This document shows, one piece after another, positions 47,630-59,172 of a stretch of DNA of 64,000 nt. The notes under the pieces were generated by a model. It saw only the letters and a program-made list of their open reading frames with translations. It was not told where the DNA came from and searched no databases. The stretch's first letter is position 1. The number at the start of each line of letters is the position of its first letter. The position numbers and the translations under genes are program-made. This stretch comes from Gnetum montanum (lineage: Eukaryota > Streptophyta > Gnetopsida > Gnetales > Gnetaceae). The stretch is taken from assembly GCA_015680685.1 (NCBI GenBank), contig MNCI01017823.1:42582-106581 (forward strand), written 5' to 3'.

Positions 47630-48269
47630 TCAGTAACAACCTTGTAGGCAATAATGACAATGGCATTACATTCCATAGCAAAGATAGTTGGACCATCTCA
47701 ATAACCTAGGAATGACATTAGACCTAGTACTACACCATCCACAAGAACATCTAATGTATACATGCGAGAAATATCGAGACTTAGCTAAGAGAAGAAAAGC
47801 ATTGAGGAGCATAATTGAAGTTACAAACTTAGTGAGCTCTCAGAGGCCACTACAAGGGTGCCAAGGTAGCTAGCAATGGATCTATATATACAAGAAATAT
47901 TAATAAAGTAGTGGGATAAATGGCCTTAAATTTATGATAATGTGGCTTCATTCTAGGTAGCTTTGGATTAACGAAGCTAACCTACTATGGTGGTCCTTCC
48001 ACATGTAGAATAAGAGAAAGCTAATGAAGTTGTTATTGGGTTCCTTAATAAGGAATGAAATGTTTGTTCAATGTCATCCACAAACCTTAGTGATGAACAA
48101 GATGTGGTGGTGTCTTTAATTTTGGGGTTGAAGATGGAGTAAGTAATGCCATTGATTGAGGCTAGCTAGATAATCCTTACACAACACAAAGAACTTTTAG
48201 AATGATGAAAAATATCAAGTAGATTCTATCATCTCACAAAATGTCAATCTAAATTTCTAACTATAAAAA
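47630..48269 (+). pseudogene. EL10 unknown reading frame, left part
   Basis: One plus-strand frame can be followed with only stop codons interrupting. It contains LGMTLDLVLHHPQEHLMYTC, KRRKALRSIIEV, KFMIMWLH, LWINEANLLWWSFHM, KLMKLLLGSLIRNEMFVQCH and LVMNKMWW. The Trp-rich, protein-like composition indicates a former gene. I do not recognise the family. EL11 splits it at 48270, and a coiled-coil-like continuation lies at 60390 on the same strand. Confidence 0.5.
48265..48269 (-). repeat. Possible EL11 target-site duplication, left
   Basis: AAAAA before the LTR start. AAAAG follows the far LTR at 60258-60262, so four of five bases match. Low-complexity bases make this weak. Confidence 0.4.
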
Positions 48270-49314
48270 TGATGAGTAGCGAGGTACCCCCTATGCCCAA
48301 CCATACGAATCACAAGTGTTCACACAAAATCTGGTCGAATTCCATGGATGGGACTAGTTGTGGCATTTAGATCATTATGCCTTAATCGCAGTTCAGTATC
48401 TTCCCACTTGAACTAGTGGTAACTTTGTCACATATGATTTTGTCTAAAGTGAGGCATGTGATTCTTGATGTTGTTGTGGCCTTATGCTACTCCTAATAAT
48501 AATAAAGAAATCAATTATTTAAACTAATTAACAATGGAAAGTAAATTATAAACTATCCTATGGGTAATAAGTATCCATTCCCAACTTGTCGTACACATCC
48601 TAAACCCACGTATCGACTACTGGGATTACCAAGCATTGTGCTATTGGGCAAACTAAGTAATAACACTACTAGGATTACCAAGAGAATACATGTTTATGCT
48701 CGAAACTAGTTGCACTCATTCTGCCAATTCATTAATATGCATGGAAATGTGAATATTAACTAAGTACATGAAATATAAATTGCATTAAAAGTAAATTTAA
48801 TCTAAGTCAAAGTGCTATAATGAAAAAGAATCAATCTCAATCTTATTTCCATCCATGGAATTTGTTTAGGTACATTGCCACTCAAATAAGACACATACAA
48901 CTAACTCAAATCCACATTGCAAGTACTCACACTATTCTCTAAGATTATAAAATAAAACTAGAAGACTTTAGCTACTCTATTGACTAGATAATTCCATAAA
49001 CATGGCTATGAACGTGTATTTATAGATTTTATTGCTATGATGCATTAACGGGGCCTCGTCGACAAGGCCCAGTTATCGGGACCTTGTTATCAGGGCCTTG
49101 TTATCAGAACCTTATTATCAAAGCCTTGTTATTAGAGCCTTATTTCTAGAGCCTTGTTATCATAGCCTTGTTATTGGAGGCTTTTTGTTGAAGCCTTGTT
49201 ATCAAAGCCTTGTTGTCAAAGCCTTGTTATCCAGGCTAGGATATCAGAGTTAAGATATTGAAGCCAACCAAAAAGTTAACTTTTTATCAGATAACTGAGC
49301 CAACTGATGACTCA
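48270..49314 (-). repeat. EL11 3' LTR
   Basis: About 1045 bp, starting TGATGAGTAGCGAGG. It is nearly collinear with 59173-60257 (shared ACCCCCTAYGCCCAACCATAC and GATCATTATGCCTT). TATA on the minus strand is in GTATTTATAG (about 49017-49026). U3 is a 14-bp tandem array. The inner end is slightly deleted (ACTCAATAAAAACTCATCC instead of ACTCATCA plus purine tract). Confidence 0.88.
49068..49236. repeat. 14-bp tandem array in U3 of the EL11 3' LTR
   Basis: About 11-12 units of 14 bp with consensus GCCTTGTTATCARA. It sits between TATA box and LTR end, in the same place as the array in the partner LTR. Confidence 0.88.
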
Positions 49315-51480
49315 ATAAAAACTCATCCATGCATTAACAGGAAAGGAACAAGTTTTCTTTAAAAAATTGGAAAGGTATGGAATTATTGACTAATGCTAAC
49401 TACTGACTAACCTTGAGTGTCACATTATAAAATTGTATTCAAGTGGATGTATACAAAATGACATAGTGACAAAATGACTGGATAGACTTTGAAGATTACA
49501 AAATCTGCAAAGGTCTTCAAGAATCCGCTAAAGATGATTCTTCTTGTTGTTGCTAGTGGCGGGAAACTTCCAACCTAGATTTTTTTGTCAATGCCTCTTT
49601 GGTTATGTGAAAAATTCTTGAAGGATGGACTGAAATTTCTTCTCATAGTCCCATGGATCTAGTAAACATGGGATGCATGAGCTACTATTTTATATGTGCT
49701 ACAATTTGTCCATGGGCATATCCTCCATTGTCCTTCTCTTGGCTTTATTTCCATGCCTAGCAAAGGACCTTTTTTCTTAGACATTTCTTTTAGCATCACC
49801 TATACTCACCAAAGGATCAACATTAGTTTTGGTAAATTTTCCTTAATAATTAACCCTTTTTGGATCCCCTAGTTTTCATTTAAGCATAAGGTGATGATAG
49901 CATACTATTCCCAAGGGTATGATTTAACTAAAATCATCAATCTGTTCACATTATTTTGATCAATTACTATTAGTTACCATGATGTTCAAAAATAGAATCC
50001 TAGAAAAATTTCAAAATTTCAAAGCAGACATTCCTAGCCCCCATGACTAATAAGCGTAACTCTAAAAGCACACAGGTTTTCAAACAATTGAAACCAAAGG
50101 TCTAATTCAGAAGATGGCCAAGAAATATTGAACTTGAAGGATATTCGAATAGAAAAGTAGGAAAATAGTAAAAAAGTAATTGAAAGTTATGAGTAGTCCC
50201 AAAATTATGCATAAATTCAAAGAAACTATCATTGATATTCTAAACGATGTGAAGGTTAGTTCAAAGCCATTATCAACAAAAGTTATGCAAGTGGATCGTC
50301 CCCAAAGCAGGCTCCTACCATAATGCCCTTACATAAGCACTTCTATAAATGTCTGTAGGTACCCAAGAAGTTAAATGTAGATCATGCCTTTATTCCAAAC
50401 AACATGCAACTACCATGGTTGGGATGTTGTACTATACTACACAAAACCAAAAGGCTCATAATCATATGCAACAGTGAGGTAAATAATGGGATGAGAAGGA
50501 ATTGTAGAGATCAGGATGTAAGGTACTTGACCATGTCCACAATAGGTTCTTGTAATAAATGTGATTAAAATGATCAGCATACCTATTTGTCCAAATTCAG
50601 ACCAAGTCCATACCATGAACAGTAACCTCACATTGATGTGTTCCCTCTTGGTGACCACCATGAGTTCGAAAACACCTCAAAAAACGATCATCACTCCAAA
50701 AAGAGAAGAAAGGAGAAGAAGGAAGGAAGGGCTTTAGTTAGATGGGTGCCTTCAAGCATGGGTAACATGTCTTTCTAGTCCCATAACCAGTTCTTGTAGC
50801 TCATTATTGTGTCTAAGGGGTGTGCTTTGAATTCTCATTATTATTATTTTCCTTTTTTTGTATTTTTTTCTCTTTTTTTGTTTCTTATTTTTTTTTAAAT
50901 GGGAACCATACCATGTAAAGACAAAGCTTCCTTTTTATTGATTAATAGAGGAGTGATGATACATTCCAAGAGGAGTTATAAACCACATGAAGAAAGATAA
51001 GACAAAAACCCCACAAGTCACCTTGAGGTCACACCCTTACAATTCCAACTTGGTCATTCCCTCTTTCTTCAAGGTACAATGATCATTGATTAATTTTAGT
51101 TTCATGAAAGAAGAAGCAAATTATTTCCATGAAAAAGACCTTTTATTCAAAGATTTGGAGGGATGGATGAGGTGGTCTCACTTCTTTACACAATTATTTA
51201 TCCAATCATCTTGATAGCATAGCACAAAAACCCAACATAGCATTGACTTTTGCATCAAGACTTGGCAATATCATTAATGAAAATAAAAAAAGAAATTCAT
51301 AAAACATAAAATAAATGACTCAAGAAAAGAGAAAAATATAAAGAAAAGAAAAATATTAAAAAATGGAAAACATATTAAGAATCATAAAATTTTAAAAGAA
51401 ATAGGAAAATGATAAAAAATTATAAAACAAAAAAGGTGAAAAACACTTATTAGTTCTTGAACTAGGATGGAGCATCTCTA
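49315..51480 (-). other. EL11 3' non-coding tail
   Basis: No coding signal. It has the shared motifs in the same order as EL9: AGCCCCCATGACTAATAA (about 50036), GTGGATCGTCCCCAAAGCAGGC (about 50291) and GGGTAACATGTCTTTCTAGT (about 50760). The pyrimidine tract is at 50850-50900 and CACCTTGAGGTCACACCC at about 51020. The segment 49710-49880 is the one found inverted in EL2. Confidence 0.7.
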
Positions 51481-52856
51481 CCATGACTAATCTTATGGCC
51501 ACACATTCGGGAGATGGACTACACAACCCCCTGGTTATACACCATCAATTTTTCATCTGTCACTGTTACTGATTTAATTAATCATGTGGTAGCACATCTA
51601 ACATTGGTGATAGTCTTGTTTGAATCATTTGGAGATGTATCTTCATCTAGACTTAAAGGTATTTCCATTTTTGGGGGTCCAGATGTGTTTTCTTCTTCTT
51701 CTTGATTTTCTATTTTAATTCCTGGGTCTCCATGTTTAATATCTACTTTTGGTGTATAATTAAAGTGTAAGATATCTATGTCTAAGTCCTCCATTTGGTT
51801 CATTTTCTTATGTCTAGAACTAATAAGTGGATCAATTACCTTCATGAATCTTTGAAATAATTTTATATTCTTATTTTCAAACCATTGGGTGTCTTCTAGT
51901 TTAATGGCTACTACGTAGATTCGTTTTTGCTCACATACTTGCTCCTAAACTTTGTTGTGGGCTATTTTGAATTTTCGGCCCACAACTACATCATTTACTA
52001 TTAGTATTGATGCATGAATTCTTTTGTCTCTCCACAATGCTAGATTCATCCCTTTTGTTAGGTGTTGGAGTAATGACGAATGTTGGCCTTTGTGTAGGAT
52101 TAGAGGACATTGGTTGTGGAAGGAAGGGTGTTGCACTTGATTGGCATTGTGTTGGTTTGGATGAGTTGGTAGATCTACAAATGTTGTGCTTATGTGTGGA
52201 AACTATCCTAAAGAAAGGGAATTTTTGAGATTGTGGTAAAGATCTACTAGCATTATCATTTTTGTGTATGTTCACAGCACAATTGGCATTTTCTCATTGA
52301 GGTCATGATGCTAAATCTTCCTGTGTTGTTGGTGGTGATATATGGTGGAAAGAAGTATGAGAATATTAAGGATATGGTGAAGGATGAGAAGTGTGAGGTG
52401 GTGATCCTTCAGAAGATGTTGTGCAATGCTGATATTAAGATGAGTGGTAGTAGCGATTTGAAGTAGAGGGAGTAAAACAAGTTGGAGAAATAGATTGTTG
52501 AACATAATATCTGTATGGTTTTGGATGGTAGTAATGGTAGGGATGGCTTGGTGATGGCTTCCCCCACAACTTTGGATTTTGCCACTATGATTAATGATGG
52601 TGTTCAGGCTGGTAATAAGTTCTCCTAGGATAGTACGATTGGTTGTGGGACTGTCTATAATTACTATGTGAAAAAGGAGATTTCCTAGGCATGTGCTTTT
52701 GTAGGAATTTGGGATTTAATGCAAAAGCCCAATACTAATGTAGATGTAACATGATAGGGTAATAGCCCTTTGGATGATCATATAGGCATATTTCATATCC
52801 ATCATCTTCTTCTATGGTTGAGTCTATAGCCTCTTCTTCTACAGTCATTTTCCCTG
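51481..52856 (-). pseudogene. EL11 gag C-terminal part and protease linker
   Basis: Matches EL1 from about 4500 to 3150. The knuckle-containing segment is near 52800-52740. The Gln/Pro/His-rich spacer follows (about 52700-52310). The stretch matching CCACTGGGTGTCTTTCTA is near 51885, and an acidic 87-codon stretch (51845-51582) contains IENQEEEENTSGPPKMEIPL. Pol sequence that should follow is absent; the 3' tail comes next. EL12 interrupts it at 52857. Confidence 0.6.
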
Positions 52857-53704
52857 TGATGAGTCGCGAGGTACCCGTACACTCAACCATACGAATACGA
52901 GTGTTTCATGTGCAATCCTATCGAACTCCGTAGATGAACTAGTTGTGGTATCTAGAAAGTTATCCTTAGGTTGTAGTTCACTATCTTCCCACTTGGACTA
53001 GTATTAGCTTTGTCACATATGGTTTAGTTCAAAGTGAGGTGTATGATGTGTTCCTATGCTAACGCTACTCCTGGGTATGATGGTAAATAATATTAACTAA
53101 AGTAGGAAGGAAAGAGAGAGAGGATAAGAGAGAATCTAAACTAGCCTAAGTGCGATGAGCATCTGTTCCCTAATCATTCATACACATCTTGGACCTTGTG
53201 CACAACTACCACTGGGGTTACCAAGCACATGGCCTAAGTACGCTACTGGGTTACCAAGTAGTCACACTTGAATGCTTGTGATTCAGTCGTACTCATTCCA
53301 CGTTAATAGGAGTTTAGGGTGAGAGATATATTAACTACAAAAGCAATAAATAACAACAAGAAATTAAATAATTAGACTAAGTAAATGCTGCAATGATGAA
53401 GTAATCTCGATCTTTATTTCCAGTCATGTGCATGTCCAAGTACATCACACTCAAATAAGGATGTTATACAATTACAATCACCACACTACGGGCATACACT
53501 GGGAGAAAAGTGTTGAGAGAGAAACTGATGTAAAAAGAACTTAACTTTTACAATTCTAACTACTAACTTAAAAGCTGCCTATCGGATTTGTCTATCTCTT
53601 ATTTATAAATGAGGAGACAGGCTATGATATCGCGTACGTGATATTGCGACTAGGCTACAACATTGCGTATGCGATATCACAACCAACAAAATGATAACTC
53701 ATCA
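52857..53704 (-). repeat. EL12 3' LTR
   Basis: 848 bp, TGATGAGTCGCGAGG...AACTCATCA, followed on the inner side by a polypurine tract, which makes it a minus-strand 3' LTR. The family block CCACTGGGGTTACCAAG is at about 53207. The TATA box is in CTTATTTATAAATG (about 53599-53612). U3 has GATATCGCGTACGTGATATTG-type palindromes. No collinear partner LTR was found to the right. Confidence 0.85.
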
Positions 53705-53725
53705 TACCCCCACGACTAAATGAAA
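53705..53725 (-). other. EL12 polypurine tract
   Basis: The minus strand reads TTTAGTCGTGGGGGTA before the LTR start TGATGAG. It is the cleanest match to the family tract. Confidence 0.82.
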
Positions 53726-54033
53726 ACTTGTCCTTGAGTTATAGTGAGAACAAGCTCCATTGATTACACAGTGAATATGTATGGGATTATTGCATGGTGA
53801 GAATGGGCTCATGTCGCAGTGTGGAATCAGGACAAAATTGAGACACAACACAAGGAATGCGAAACGAAATCCTATAGTTACAAAATTGATGGAACTCATG
53901 TAGTTCCATGTGGCAGTGGCTCCTCCATAGGTGTTTTTCCCCTTGTCTTGTGCTCCAGGTCTTGGGACTTGATGGTGTTAAAGTATGGCCTAGAGTTTCT
54001 CCTCTTTGGTTCAAGGGTCTTGCGTCATCCATG
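53726..54033 (-). other. EL12 short 3' non-coding segment
   Basis: About 0.3 kb between the long frame and the polypurine tract, much shorter than the 1-2 kb tails of EL8, EL9 and EL11. Its overlapping open frames on both strands show no family signal. Confidence 0.55.
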
Positions 54034-56646
54034 CTAATGTTGCGAAAACATTTGATTTGCCTTAATGTACCAAGCTATAAACACCTGGCGTTCCTCCTTG
54101 TAGGCTCTAGCTTTGTCTTTGTATTCTTGAAAATCTGCAAGCCATCAAGCAAAATCTATTGTAACACCTTTTTGTCCTTGGTAGCTTGCTTTAACCACCT
54201 CAAGTTCAAAATTTGCAATCTCTAGTTTTTGCAATATCTTCTTGCGTTCTACAAATTCTATTTCATATTTGCTATAGGTGGTGGCTACCTGTTGCTCGAG
54301 CTCTGTTCTCAAGTGCCCTACTATTAACATGGAAAGGTTGGCATACCGTAGGTTTACCAACTCCATGTATTTTGTAAGATCCTGGATCTATAGGTCCCGA
54401 TTCTTAACTTCCGCCTGGTGGGCAAATGCATATGTGTCCAGTATGGCCCGACAATCAGTTTGTTGAGCACTGATAGCATTGATGTGGGCCTTGGCCATAT
54501 TTATTTTTTTCTCAATGATTTGTTTGTACATCCCCACCTAGTCCTGAAAGTGCTCCTTTAGCTTTTCATGTCGTTTACCCTCATTTTTCCATGCGCTTAT
54601 TTCGATAGCCATCTTTTGGTGGATGATGTGTACCTCCTCCATTGAGAGGGTTCAATTTTCCCTAGCTAAACAGCTCATGTCTTGGTTGACCCAAATGAAT
54701 TATTTTCACAACTGATGAAAATGTTCTTTGAGAACAACATTCTTTTGCTTTTCCATAGAGGTCAACCGAAGATTTTCGGCAACAAGCTACTTGTTTTCCT
54801 CTTGTAAGACCTTGAGTGCCTTGGTATGCGCATAAGTTTGTGCTTGTGCTGCAGAGGCATCCCAAATAGCCTTCTCTTTTTATTCTTCCACCTTCTTATT
54901 CTTCGTTAGTAGTTTGGTTAGTTGCTTAGTTTTGAAAACGTCTAGCTAGTCTACAGGAATCAATTGCAAAGGGTCCTGCTATGCTGCTTGTACGGCCATG
55001 AGCCTTTCTTGCAATTTCTGCACCTCTACTTCAGTGTGCTCAGCCCTAATCTCTATCAAGACTAGCTTTCCTTTGGTGGAAATGAGGTCTGATTGAATTT
55101 TCGTCACATCCTGAGGGATGTCAAACAAAGACATCATTACTTGTCCTATTTGTAGCAATTGATCAAGTACATCCTCATGTTCCACATGAGTCATTGAGGT
55201 TCTGGCCAAAGTTTGAGTGTCCCGTACTCCTGTGAGATCTGTCGGTGGCACAATAGGTACATTAAATGATTCTTTAATGTGGTCTGCGACCACTTCTGCA
55301 GCCCCTACTACATCCTGGTATTGCATGACCATCACTATGGTCCCTTCACCAGTTTCTAATTGCACTTGGAAAGATGCATTATTCCCCGAGATCTATTGTG
55401 ATCAAGTGCTTTCCCCTCCTCATGTATGGATGGACACCTCACCCCTTGCATGATCCAAAGAAACTATGGGCTATATGAAATCATCAATGATGCGGAAGAG
55501 ATTTGCATCATCATGACTTCCCTAACTAACCGTCTTAACGATGGGTCTAAGCTGGCTTATCGATGGTCTGTAATCTTGCGACGACGGTGGTTGATCCTGG
55601 CCCATCCTAGGCCCTACTTCCTATTGTTGGCTAGGTCCTGTACTTGGAAGTTGGTTGGGTCCTGCAAGTTGAGTTGCAGTTGGCCTAGTCGTTTGTTCTT
55701 TTTCTTGTTCCGGTCCCAGCATCTCAGCAATGATTTTCCTTATGGTTGGTGGTTTTAACAATTCAGCATATGAAGCATTTTGGGCTTTTCAAAGGACATC
55801 ATTAGTGTATCCTCTGATACCAACACGTCTGCACAACTTCCTGATAAGACAAGGGAAGGGTAATATAAGCTTTCTTGTCTTCCATTCTTCAAACTGCCTC
55901 AGGATCTCTATAAAGTATAGATGAGGCAGGTTAGCATTAACCTTTTCCATCAACACTACATACCCCCTTGCTGCATATGTTGAGATTCTTTTTAAGCCCT
56001 TCGTGGGAAAGAGGTGATAAGTTCCAATTTTGAAATAGATCCTTTCTTCTATCATCAACTCTCCAAACATCTTATCCTTTCCATATGCCCTTTCCAACCA
56101 AACTCATCGTGCATCAAGGTCTGAACGGGTGGATAACTGAGCAACCTTTGGCCTTATATTCAGAAGGTTTAATACTTCCAAAATGGCCTCAACAGAGAAA
56201 TCAATTGTCACACCACAAATGTTAACTGTGGTGCCTTGTTCTCTATTGTGCCAAAATTGGTACGTTTCCCCTAAGTACCAAACACCTCTTTCAGAGAGGA
56301 CAGGCCATAATGGGGATCCTTTGAGATGATCCCTAACTACCTCTGGAGAAAACTCTATGAAAGATTCAAAATTTAATTCCACAATCACCATAGTGAATGT
56401 GGACCTTTCATGGATAGCCTGAACACACTCCTGGGACAACATGAGATGTTTTCCCTGTTCAGGCACTACAGCAGCTCCTCCTTTTTCTTGCCTTGATTGT
56501 ACAGTAGCAGGGTCTTCTTGGTGAATGCTAAATGATTGTTCCTCTTGCTCTGCATGTTGTCTGGAAAAGAATTGTCCTTCACCTCTTGTAGGTCATTTGC
56601 TTCCACCTTGAGCAGGACCTTCCTGTTTTCTGTGTTTCGGGGCCAT
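54034..56646 (-). pseudogene. EL12 long ORF: Transposase_32-like protein with coiled-coil C-terminus
   Basis: One minus-strand frame runs from ATG at 56646 to TAG at 54036-54034, 871 codons, with no frameshift and about 19 internal stops. Each stop is one transition from Q, R or W. The N-terminus (MAPKHRKQEGPAQGG) is basic and Q-rich. Residues about 85-285 hold the most characteristic block: VVRDHLKGSPLWPVL, then TVNICGVTIDFSVEAILEVL, RIYFKIGTYHLFP, KVNANLPHLYFIEILRQF and LPFPCLIRKLCRRVGI. Its layout resembles the plant 'putative transposon protein' family (Transposase_32, PF20167) found in plant retroelements. A Pro/Gln/Thr-rich linker follows. From about residue 430 the protein is largely predicted coiled coil (VQKLQERLM, KVLQEENK, LRTELEQQVATTY). 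No protease, RT or integrase is present. The family assignment is from memory of its pattern, not a search. Confidence 0.7.
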
Positions 56647-57479
56647 CTGTAATCACACGGGGCCAATCATTAGTAAGGTTGTTTTCAAAGTTAGGTTATA
56701 CCTTACTGCTTGCCTTAATTAATCTATTTTATCTCCGTGTGATGTTTCCTGGAAGATTATAATAGTGAGTCCTTTTTACTTAGGTGGTTTCCAAATTTAG
56801 TTTCCTGGTATACCTAAAGGGATGAAATTATTTTTGGCACAATTATCCTTAATGTTATAATTAATTACCCTTAATAATGTCCTTCGAGCGATGAAAAATT
56901 TCAAAAAATTTATGCACTCTTCGGCATGTGCCCCTCCCCCATGACTATGCTGAACACTCCAAGTTCAAGTAGGTTCAGAAGGAATGAAAATTGGAGTACC
57001 AGCAAGCGAGATATAGGTATAAAAGTAAGGGTCTCGCAATCGCAACTCGTACAGGAAAATTTGAAAAACTCCCCCATGTGAATAGTTGAAAATTATGGTA
57101 AGTGGTGTGGGGGGTCACGTATTTATAGGTGTATGCGATGCAATATCGCGTTGACCGTGATATCGCGTACACGATATCGCGGCCTATCGATGTTTAGGCC
57201 TGAGGGAAAATACCAAATTTTGAAGGTTTTTCTGAAATTAATAATGTAAATTAAGGACATGTGGCAAGTGTTAAAGGGTTCAAGGGTAATTTAGATAGGT
57301 TTGAAGGAACGAATAATTATATGTGGGTGGAATTATAAGGACTCAGGTGGTAAGGGAAAGAAAAAGGCCATGTGATGGTTCATAGGAACGTTGGAATTTG
57401 GAGGGATAGTAATAAGGAAAAGAATATCATGGAAAATATACTGAGGGTAATAGAGAGTGTGTGTGAGATGTATTATGAG
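56647..57479 (-). other. Region 5' of the EL12 ORF: leader and LTR-like remnant
   Basis: On the minus strand TTACTAATGA is followed by TTGGCCCCGT (about 56675-56657), 11 bases before the ATG. This resembles an LTR end plus primer site (TCATCA then TTGGCGCCGT) but decays after nine bases. At 57121-57180 a TATA box (TATAAATACG on the minus strand) and a GATATCGCG palindrome array look like the promoter and U3 of a family LTR. A purine motif (minus strand AGTCATGGGGGAGGGG, about 56951-56936) lies between them. No collinear match to the EL12 3' LTR exists, so the 5' boundary is unresolved. Confidence 0.45.
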
Positions 57480-58430
57480 TGAAAGCTACAAAAAATTACA
57501 CAAGTGGATCCTCCCCAAAGCAGGTTCCAACCTATAATGCCCTTGCATAACCACACGTAAAAGTGTCCATGGGCACTCGAAGGGTTAAATGTAATCTTCA
57601 CTAGTTCCACAAAACACACACATGTAAGTATCACCGGAATGAGGTAAGAATTATACACTATACGAGACACAAGCAACAATTACATGAACAGCAAGATGAG
57701 ACGAACTATAGAAGGGATTGTAGAAATTGGGACATGAGGTAACTAGCCCACGACACAGTGAATCCTGCATGTAAATCATGATTAATGTGTCATTAACCCA
57801 TCATTCCAAGATCAGGACCAAGTCCATTCCTCTGATTAGTGACACTGCATTGTTTCATCCTATGATGAGCAACTATGAGAGTAGCATAACAACAAGGTGT
57901 ACAATCACTTGGCATTTTTTTCAAGGGAGGAGTGATTTTTTCTTTATGGCACTTTCCTTTCTTTTCTTCTCTTTTTTTTTCTAGCTTCCTTCTTTCTTTC
58001 TTTTTTTTTTTATTTCTGAATCCAGAGAAGCCACCAACCTTCAGGCATGGGTGCATGTCTTTCCAGTGGGACCCCCTAGAACAGCATTGGATTTTTTAGT
58101 GTCTTTTGATTACTCTTACTCCCATTTTGCGTTAGATCTACAAGGATCTTAGTACAACCATGTTGCCTGATAACTCTCATAGATGTCACCAAAGAGAATC
58201 CACAAGTTCCCTTGATGTGACACCCTAATCATTCCCTCTTGATCCATCCTTCTTCATTCTGGGTACAATGAACACAAAATTAATTTTAAGTTTTAATAAT
58301 GTCAAGAATATCACTATACCCTTGGATAGAACCTCTTATTTGTAGAATGGATGAGTGGGTGTAATGGACTTACTGTCCAAATAATTGATGACTCAAGACT
58401 TGATAACATAGAACACACCTCAAATTTAGC
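57480..58430 (-). other. Second 3'-tail-like block inside EL11
   Basis: Collinear with 50280-51280. The shared stretches are GTGGATCCTCCCCAAAGCAGG at 57499, GGATTGTAGAAATTGGGACAT at about 57715, CATGGGTGCATGTCTTTCCAG at about 58046, the pyrimidine tract at 57955-58015, and CCCTTGATGTGACACCC at about 58211. It is fused on its right directly to gag sequence (near 58440), so everything from mid-gag to the end of pol is deleted here. Confidence 0.7.
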
Positions 58431-59150
58431 CTCCCACAAATTTAGGAATGTTATTCATATCAAGCCTTTTTATGCAACTTTCCCTACAATGTCTGTGGGG
58501 TATCTTAACTACCTCTATGATCTGCATCAAGCTCGTAATGGCCAATAAGGGCTCATCATCATTAGACATGACATGGTAAACATTACTATTTCTATTTGTC
58601 CCATTATGATGATTTTTTCTATGTTCATTTTGATGTCTTTGATTTTGCCCTTGGGTTCAATTTCTATTCTTATTTCAACCCATAGTGAAGCTCTATCTCT
58701 ATACCTATGTTCATCTTTGTTAGAACTAGATGTTGAAGAGGAAGAAGAAGATGAGGAATTGGAAGAGTCACCATGGCTTCTATAGTGTTCCCCATGATCC
58801 CTTGATTTATCTTTTCTAGGTTTTGAGGAGGTCCTAGGCCTTGAGGCACCCCCTAGTCCAGGACTTACTTCATCTCCTCTAGGGTTGCTTGCCTTAGTTG
58901 AATGTAGTCCTTAAGCATAGTTAGGATGGTTATGAACATATGAAACCCCTACATGAGGTTACTCACTCCAATTTTCTTCATTTCATTGGTTCTCCAATGA
59001 ATGTTCTCTTCATACGATGCATTATCGCTTCCTTGTGAAAGAGACATTATTGTTGGTGTATAATGTGTGAGAATTAGTATTTTATCAAAGATAGTTTGTT
59101 AATGAACTTATAATGATTGTGTATGATATAACTAATCTAGATAACTAGCA
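58431..59150 (-). pseudogene. gag: EL11 gag N-terminal remnant
   Basis: The segment with GGAATGTTATTCATATCAAG (58443) matches the gag core of EL1 (5290), EL5 (17355) and EL9 (43145). The low-complexity acidic/basic stretch (58680-58790) matches the Ser/Arg-rich region of the other gags on the opposite strand. The remainder to about 59050 is the N-terminal part. No intact frame survives. Confidence 0.6.
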
Positions 59151-59153
59151 CCT

Positions 59154-59171
59154 TCCTCAGCAGTGGTGCCA
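59154..59171 (-). other. EL11 primer-binding site
   Basis: The minus strand reads TGGCACCACTGCTGAGGA, tRNA-Asp type, one base inside the LTR. Confidence 0.85.
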
Positions 59172-59172
59172 A

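Noticed and set aside
49068-49236. CRISPR-like regular repeat
   Set aside because: Units are contiguous 14-mers without spacers, inside a plant LTR.
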